NCBI GenBank assembly: GCA_043801895.1
Contig: JAZDLM010000016.1
Location: forward strand, 1-7,343
DNA length: 7,343 nt
Source of the DNA: JAZDLM01 sp043801895
GTDB taxonomy: Bacteria; Patescibacteriota; Kazan-3B-28
Direction of reading: 5' to 3'
Shown: in pieces, positions 4,804 through 7,343 of the stretch
Layout of the letters: every line of letters starts with the position of its first letter
How positions within the stretch are numbered: position 1 is the first letter of the stretch
Position numbers and translations under genes: made by a program
Notes under the pieces: generated by a model
The model's database searches: none
Seen by the model: only the letters and a program-made list of their open reading frames with translations
What the model was told of the DNA's origin: nothing

Positions 4804-5421
4804 TTATTCTCTGAGTGTTTTTAGGGATTCTAATCCCCGCCGATATTGATCGGCCTGCTTAGGGCTGCCGATCGCGACATAATAATCGACCAGAGCTTGG
4901 AGCAAATGTGGGTTATCCCCGACTTGAGCGAGCCCCGCTTTAAGTATTTTGGGGATCTGCGGCTGCTGATTCTTCTCGTCGCCCGGCCATTGGTTATACA
5001 AATTGGCGAGGTTGAGATAGGTGGTGGTAGCCTTTGGATCAAGTTTAATGGCTTGCTGGTATGCTTTTTCCGCCTCCCTGAATTGTAATAGTTCGCGGTA
5101 GGCATTGCCCAGACCGTTCCACGCTAGGGCCGAGGCCGGGTCAAGCTCGATCGCCTTGGTGTAATAGGCGGCCGCCTTGTTCATATTGGATAAATTGTAA
5201 TACCCCATCCCAGCCTGCAGCGCGGCTTCAGAATCATTAGGATCCCGCTGTAGCTCAGCTAAGGCCGCTCGGACAGAGTTATAGGCTTTCAGATCGACAG
5301 CTTCCAGCTGACCCGGCCCCCAAAAGTGATACCACACACCAACGCCAACCACGATGATGAGGCCTAGGAATAACCCCCCAAACTTCTTCCAGATCGACCT
5401 GATGTGCCGCGGTAAACGCAT
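4804..5421 (-). CDS. N-terminally anchored TPR protein
   Basis: 205 aa. A basic N-terminus (MRLPRHIRSIWKK) and one membrane helix (about 14-31) place the rest outside the cytoplasm. Tetratricopeptide repeats follow: about 64-97 (ALQAGMGYYNLSNMNKAAAYYTKAIELDP), about 98-131 (AWNGLGNAYRELLQFREAEKAYQQAIKLDP) and a third, less regular one at about 132-180. The consensus A-x-Y-x-KAIELDP closings are clear. TPR arrays are protein-binding scaffolds, so this is likely a scaffold in an envelope complex; the partner is unknown. GAGGA lies six bases before the ATG, which supports this start. It is separated by 443 bp from the other two TPR genes and probably has its own promoter. Confidence 0.88.
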   Translation of the reverse strand: MRLPRHIRSIWKKFGGLFLGLIIVVGVGVWYHFWGPGQLEAVDLKAYNSVRAALAELQRDPNDSEAALQAGMGYYNLSNMNKAAAYYTKAIELDPASALAWNGLGNAYRELLQFREAEKAYQQAIKLDPKATTTYLNLANLYNQWPGDEKNQQPQIPKILKAGLAQVGDNPHLLQALVDYYVAIGSPKQADQYRRGLESLKTLRE

Positions 5422-5607
5422 ACTTCATCCTCATTGTACTACAAGCCGAATCGGTCAACCGACCTAGGGAGAAAATCGCTCTAGGTTTACAAAAACCCTC
5501 CCGAACCAGAAGTCTTAGGAAGACTGTGGGCTGCGGGCCAGCGCACATCGATTACTTATTTCATCCCGCTCCCTTACCCTTGTCGTCCTCAGTGAGACCG
5601 TGTCGTG

Positions 5608-5626
5608 AAAAAAGACGGCCGTCTTT
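5608..5626 (-). terminator. Possible intrinsic terminator for the upstream TPR gene pair
   Basis: On the minus strand AAAGAC-GGCC-GTCTTT forms a 6-bp stem followed directly by a run of T, giving six T in all. It lies about 240 bp past the stop of the gene at 5865-6422 and before the gene at 4804-5421. The distance is long and the stem short, so this is tentative. Confidence 0.45.
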
Positions 5627-5652
5627 ATATAAGACATATATACACTGGATGC

Positions 5653-5672
5653 GTCCTGCTGTACAGCAGGAC
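5653..5672. repeat. 20-bp perfect palindrome
   Basis: GTCCTGCTGTACAGCAGGAC is self-complementary. Its centre CTGCTGT..CAGCAG recurs in the hairpin at 6934-6965 and in weaker form at 7185-7211 and 4758-4770, so it belongs to the same repeat family. The gene-free stretch 5422-5864 otherwise contains the possible terminator at 5608-5626 and the repeats listed below; no coding frame there looks real. Confidence 0.8.
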
Positions 5673-5719
5673 TTACCAGAATGACAAGCAAAACGGATTC
5701 CTCCTTCCTCCTTCGCATA

Positions 5720-5755
5720 AGCCGACTACGCTCTATGAGCTACGACAGGCCAAGA
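5720..5755. repeat. 36-bp repeat, copy 1 (inverted relative to copy at 7055-7090)
   Basis: The reverse complement matches 7055-7090 with one mismatch. The core is a GCTC-TAT-GAGC hairpin. Read on the minus strand, the block extends upstream into degenerate sub-repeats of GTAGCTC and CGTAGTC (to about 5778), which suggests internal duplication. Confidence 0.85.
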
Positions 5756-5798
5756 GCTACGGAAGGACTACGCTGCAGGAACGACAATCGGAGTACTA

Positions 5799-5846
5799 GA
5801 TTCTCCGATCCCTCCCAAGGCGGGCGGGCAAGTCGGAGGATGACAA
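5799..5846. repeat. Intergenic palindromic repeat with TGTCATCC-type end
   Basis: CTCCGA (from 5802) pairs with TCGGAG (ending about 5838) around CCCTCCC and GGGCGGGC, and the element closes with GGATGACA. The layout, GATC side to TGTCATCC side, matches other copies at 6974-7007 and 7172-7219, while the stem sequence differs. Confidence 0.6.
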
Positions 5847-5864
5847 TAGGGAAGAGTCTATCCG

Positions 5865-6422
5865 CTATTTAAGCAACTCCGCTCTAATCGCAATCAGTTC
5901 CGCGACTTTAGCGCTGTTCCCCGCCTTGCCGTAGAGCATGATCAAGTCCTCAACCATGCTAATAGACCTAGGATGTGCTTGATAGCCTTTCTCGATGATA
6001 TCAATGGCCTCCTGCAACTTGCTGGGGTCCTGTTCGGCTTCCGACCAGTCGAGGTGTAGATAAGAAAGGTTGCGATAGGCCGCCTCATAGCCAGAATCGG
6101 CCTTAATGGCCTTCTGGTAGGCCTCAGAGGCCATTGGGAAGCGTGCTGTGTCTCTGGTGGCGTCTCTGAGAACATTGCCGTAGATATTCCACCCTTCCGC
6201 GGTGCTAATTTGGTTCTTATCGCGAGCTTGGGAAAACAAGTCTAGTGCCTGCTGGGTATTGCCGGCCTTATAGGCGGCCATGGCTGACTCGACTGTGGTT
6301 GATTTGGGAATTAGCCAGATAATCGCGACGATCGCAACAACGATCAGCGTACCCACGCCGATCACCCACGGCCGGCGGGGTGGTCTGAGCCTTGGCCAAA
6401 GCCTAGAAAGATTCGGCTTCAT
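5865..6422 (-). CDS. N-terminally anchored TPR-like protein
   Basis: 185 aa. A basic, proline-rich N-terminus (RLWPRLRPPRRPW) precedes one membrane helix (about 19-38). The exterior part has helical TPR-like repeats: about 43-66 (AMAAYKAGNTQQALDLFSQA), 75-109 (GWNIYGNVLRD...ASEAYQKAIKAD), 112-150 (AAYRNLSYLHLDWSEAE...AIDIIEKGYQAHP) and a final pair of helices. The start overlaps the stop of the upstream TPR gene as ATGA, and GAGGGG lies five bases before it, so the two are cotranscribed and probably translationally coupled. It shares the anchor-plus-TPR plan with both neighbours, which suggests old gene duplication, though repeat sequences differ considerably. Specific function unknown. Confidence 0.85.
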   Translation of the reverse strand: MKPNLSRLWPRLRPPRRPWVIGVGTLIVVAIVAIIWLIPKSTTVESAMAAYKAGNTQQALDLFSQARDKNQISTAEGWNIYGNVLRDATRDTARFPMASEAYQKAIKADSGYEAAYRNLSYLHLDWSEAEQDPSKLQEAIDIIEKGYQAHPRSISMVEDLIMLYGKAGNSAKVAELIAIRAELLK

Positions 6423-6898
6423 TGATTCCCCTCAAGTTTATTCATTTTATTCTGTAAATCGGGATTGCTCGGGTCTAGTTTTAATGCTGTTTGATACATG
6501 GTCTTGGCGTCATCAGTCCGGCCCACCGTGGCATAAATATTGGCTAACCCAGACCAGCCTTGGACATTACTCGGATACTGACGGTTAACCCATTGATACG
6601 CCAAAATTGCTCTGGCAGTATCTTTGATGGCGAGATACGCATTAGCCCGAGCCAGAGCGGCATCAACATCGGTAGGGTTTTTGGCCAATGCGATGTAGGC
6701 CTGTTCAAGCTGACCATATGCAGTCTTAACCTCCGCACTAGCCAGATCTAGGTTGTAGGTTGCGGCAGGCGGCAAAAAGGCAATTGGCTCAAATTTTCCG
6801 ACTATTGTCTGTTGATTAATGGCCAAGCTAACACCGACGACGATGAGCGCTACAACAATGACGCCGACTAGCCATAAAATGTATTGTTGTAGTTTCAT
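6419..6898 (-). CDS. N-terminally anchored TPR protein, first gene of the pair
   Basis: 159 aa. Short N-terminus, one strong membrane helix (about 6-28), a 25-residue linker with FEPIAFLPP, then TPRs: about 58-76, 79-108 (ALARANAYLAIKDTARAILAYQWVNRQYP) and 112-145 (GWSGLANIYATVGRTDDAKTMYQTALKLDP), ending in a charged tail. The canonical LDPSNPDLQ closing supports a true TPR array outside the membrane. No Shine-Dalgarno precedes the ATG; the leader is AT-rich and begins in a repeat-filled intergenic region, so the promoter is not assigned. Its stop overlaps the next gene start. Confidence 0.85.
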   Translation of the reverse strand: MKLQQYILWLVGVIVVALIVVGVSLAINQQTIVGKFEPIAFLPPAATYNLDLASAEVKTAYGQLEQAYIALAKNPTDVDAALARANAYLAIKDTARAILAYQWVNRQYPSNVQGWSGLANIYATVGRTDDAKTMYQTALKLDPSNPDLQNKMNKLEGNQ

Positions 6899-6933
6899 AT
6901 CGATATTTTTGTGATTCTGATGCCGTTTCTGTC

Positions 6934-6965
6934 ATTCTTCTTCTGCTGTCCAGCAGAAGAAGAAT
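6934..6965. repeat. Perfect 15-bp-arm hairpin repeat
   Basis: ATTCTTCTTCTGCTG (6934-6948) and its exact complement (6951-6965) are separated by only TC. It is preceded by GTC, giving the GTCATTC end seen in the other repeats. It lies just upstream of the TPR gene start at 6898, so it could also affect transcription of that gene. Confidence 0.85.
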
Positions 6966-6973
6966 CTATTATA

Positions 6974-7007
6974 GATCCCTCGACTCGGCTCACGCCTCAC
7001 TCGGGAT
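6974..7007. repeat. Intergenic repeat of the GATCCC...GGGAT type
   Basis: ATCCC (6975-6979) pairs with GGGAT (7003-7007) and continues as GATGAT, close to the GGATGACA end of sister copies. The stem has a bulge next to the outer pairs (CTCGA against TCGGG), so this copy is decayed. Confidence 0.5.
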
Positions 7008-7045
7008 GATAGAAGTACAGAGTGCAAGATGGTTGATTTTTTGTC

Positions 7046-7100
7046 ATTCCGGATTCTTGGCCTGTCGTAGCTCGTAGAGCGTAGTCGGCTAGTCCGGAAT
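7046..7100. repeat. Composite palindromic repeat including 36-bp copy 2
   Basis: Outer arms ATTCCGGA (7046-7053) and TCCGGAAT (7093-7100) enclose the 36-bp block 7055-7090, which matches 5720-5755 in inverted orientation with one mismatch. The block's own GCTC-GTA-GAGC hairpin forms the tip. It begins after TGTC, giving the TGTCATTCC end. Confidence 0.8.
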
Positions 7101-7108
7101 CTAGCCTG

Positions 7109-7122
7109 CCCGCGGACGCGGG
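7109..7122. repeat. Short GC hairpin CCCGCG-GA-CGCGGG
   Basis: Six perfect base pairs with a two-base loop, directly after the composite repeat. It may be its decayed extension. No T-tract on either side. Confidence 0.4.
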
Positions 7123-7171
7123 ACGCAGCCAGAGACAGAACCAGGAAAATATTTTTGTTGGTTGTTTTTGT

Positions 7172-7219
7172 CTGGATCCCCGATGTCGTTTTGCTGTCCA
7201 GCAAGAACGACTCGAGGAT
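7172..7219. repeat. Palindromic repeat with CTGCTG-type core and GGATGAC end
   Basis: The stem GTCGTT.TTGCTG (7185-7196) pairs with CAGCAA.GAACGAC (7199-7211) with one bulged base and loop TC, the same loop as the hairpin at 6934-6965. Flanks are GGATCC and GAGGATGAC. A further GGAATGAC follows at about 7233-7240. Confidence 0.65.
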
Positions 7220-7254
7220 GACGGGAGGGAACAGGAATGACGGAACGAAGGGGC

Positions 7255-7297
7255 TAACTGCAGTGAGGGGGACTTTTCAGTCTCCCCTCACCAGTTA
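7255..7297. other. Long imperfect hairpin, possible structured RNA or terminator
   Basis: TAACTG (7255-7260), a CA bulge, then GTGAGGGGGACT (7263-7274), loop TTTC, then AGTCTCCCCTCAC (7279-7291) and CAGTTA (7292-7297). That is about 18 pairs with one further single-base bulge. No U-tract follows on either strand. Thirty bases downstream an ATG at 7327 opens a frame (MKFQK) cut by the window end, so it may lie in a gene leader. Confidence 0.5.
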
Positions 7298-7343
7298 AAG
7301 AATTACAAGTTAGTGGTTAGACAACGATGAAATTCCAGAAGAT

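Noticed and set aside
6932..7204. 90-aa minus-strand frame in the last intergenic region
   Set aside because: It is built entirely from palindromic repeats; similar repeat-derived sequence appears in frames at 5681-5872. No domain or start signal.
5653..7211. CRISPR array from recurring CTGCTG/CAGCAG motifs
   Set aside because: Copies are irregularly spaced, differ in sequence and length, and there are no unique spacers of constant size or cas genes.
7327..7343. Start of a plus-strand gene (MKFQK)
   Set aside because: Only five codons are visible and no Shine-Dalgarno precedes it; mentioned only as context for the hairpin at 7255-7297.

Overview
Organism. The gene content suggests a small-genome Patescibacteria/CPR-type bacterium. 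This rests on family resemblance and was not confirmed by any search. The signs are a large serine recombinase running into a tRNA gene, a tiny stand-alone GIY-YIG protein, a two-helix PH-domain membrane protein, several short membrane-anchored TPR proteins, tRNAs with encoded CCA, and intergenic spaces full of small palindromic repeats. The standard code fits, with TAA, TAG and TGA all used as stops.

Layout. (1) Positions 114-2611 form a 2.5 kb unit bounded by a perfect 78-bp inverted repeat. It carries a stand-alone ComEC/Rec2-type metallo-beta-lactamase-fold protein (245-1096) and a large serine recombinase (1115-2650), both on the plus strand. The right arm holds the recombinase C-terminal codons and the last six bases of a tRNA-Pro on the opposite strand. 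(2) Positions 2606-3027 are a minus-strand tRNA cluster: tRNA-Pro(AGG), a broken tRNA-Arg(CCT) split in its D arm by a 65-bp palindrome, and an intact tRNA-Arg(CCT). Upstream on the same strand are a 78-aa GIY-YIG protein that overlaps the intact tRNA by 10 bases and a previously unlisted 34-aa membrane peptide joined to it by TAATG. (3) Positions 3387-4537 are a divergent plus-strand pair: a PH-domain membrane protein and an anchored extracytoplasmic protein, overlapping by ATGA. (4) tRNA-Asp(GTC) at 4668-4744 has its 3' end duplicated 39 bp downstream. (5) Positions 4804-6898 hold three minus-strand genes for N-terminally anchored TPR proteins, two of them overlapping by ATGA. (6) Positions 5422-5864 and 6899-7326 are gene-free and dense in palindromes, including a 36-bp repeat present in inverted orientation on both sides of the TPR pair.

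How it fits together. The recombinase/MBL unit looks like a minimal mobile or invertible element anchored at the tRNA-Pro 3' end. The inverted arms would allow inversion of the whole unit without damaging tRNA-Pro or the body of the recombinase, changing only the recombinase tail and the read-through neighbourhood. The other main theme is a family of short palindromic repeats with TGTCAT-like ends. One has inserted inside a tRNA gene and another lies between duplicated copies of a tRNA 3' end, which points to small mobile repeats that favour tRNA loci.
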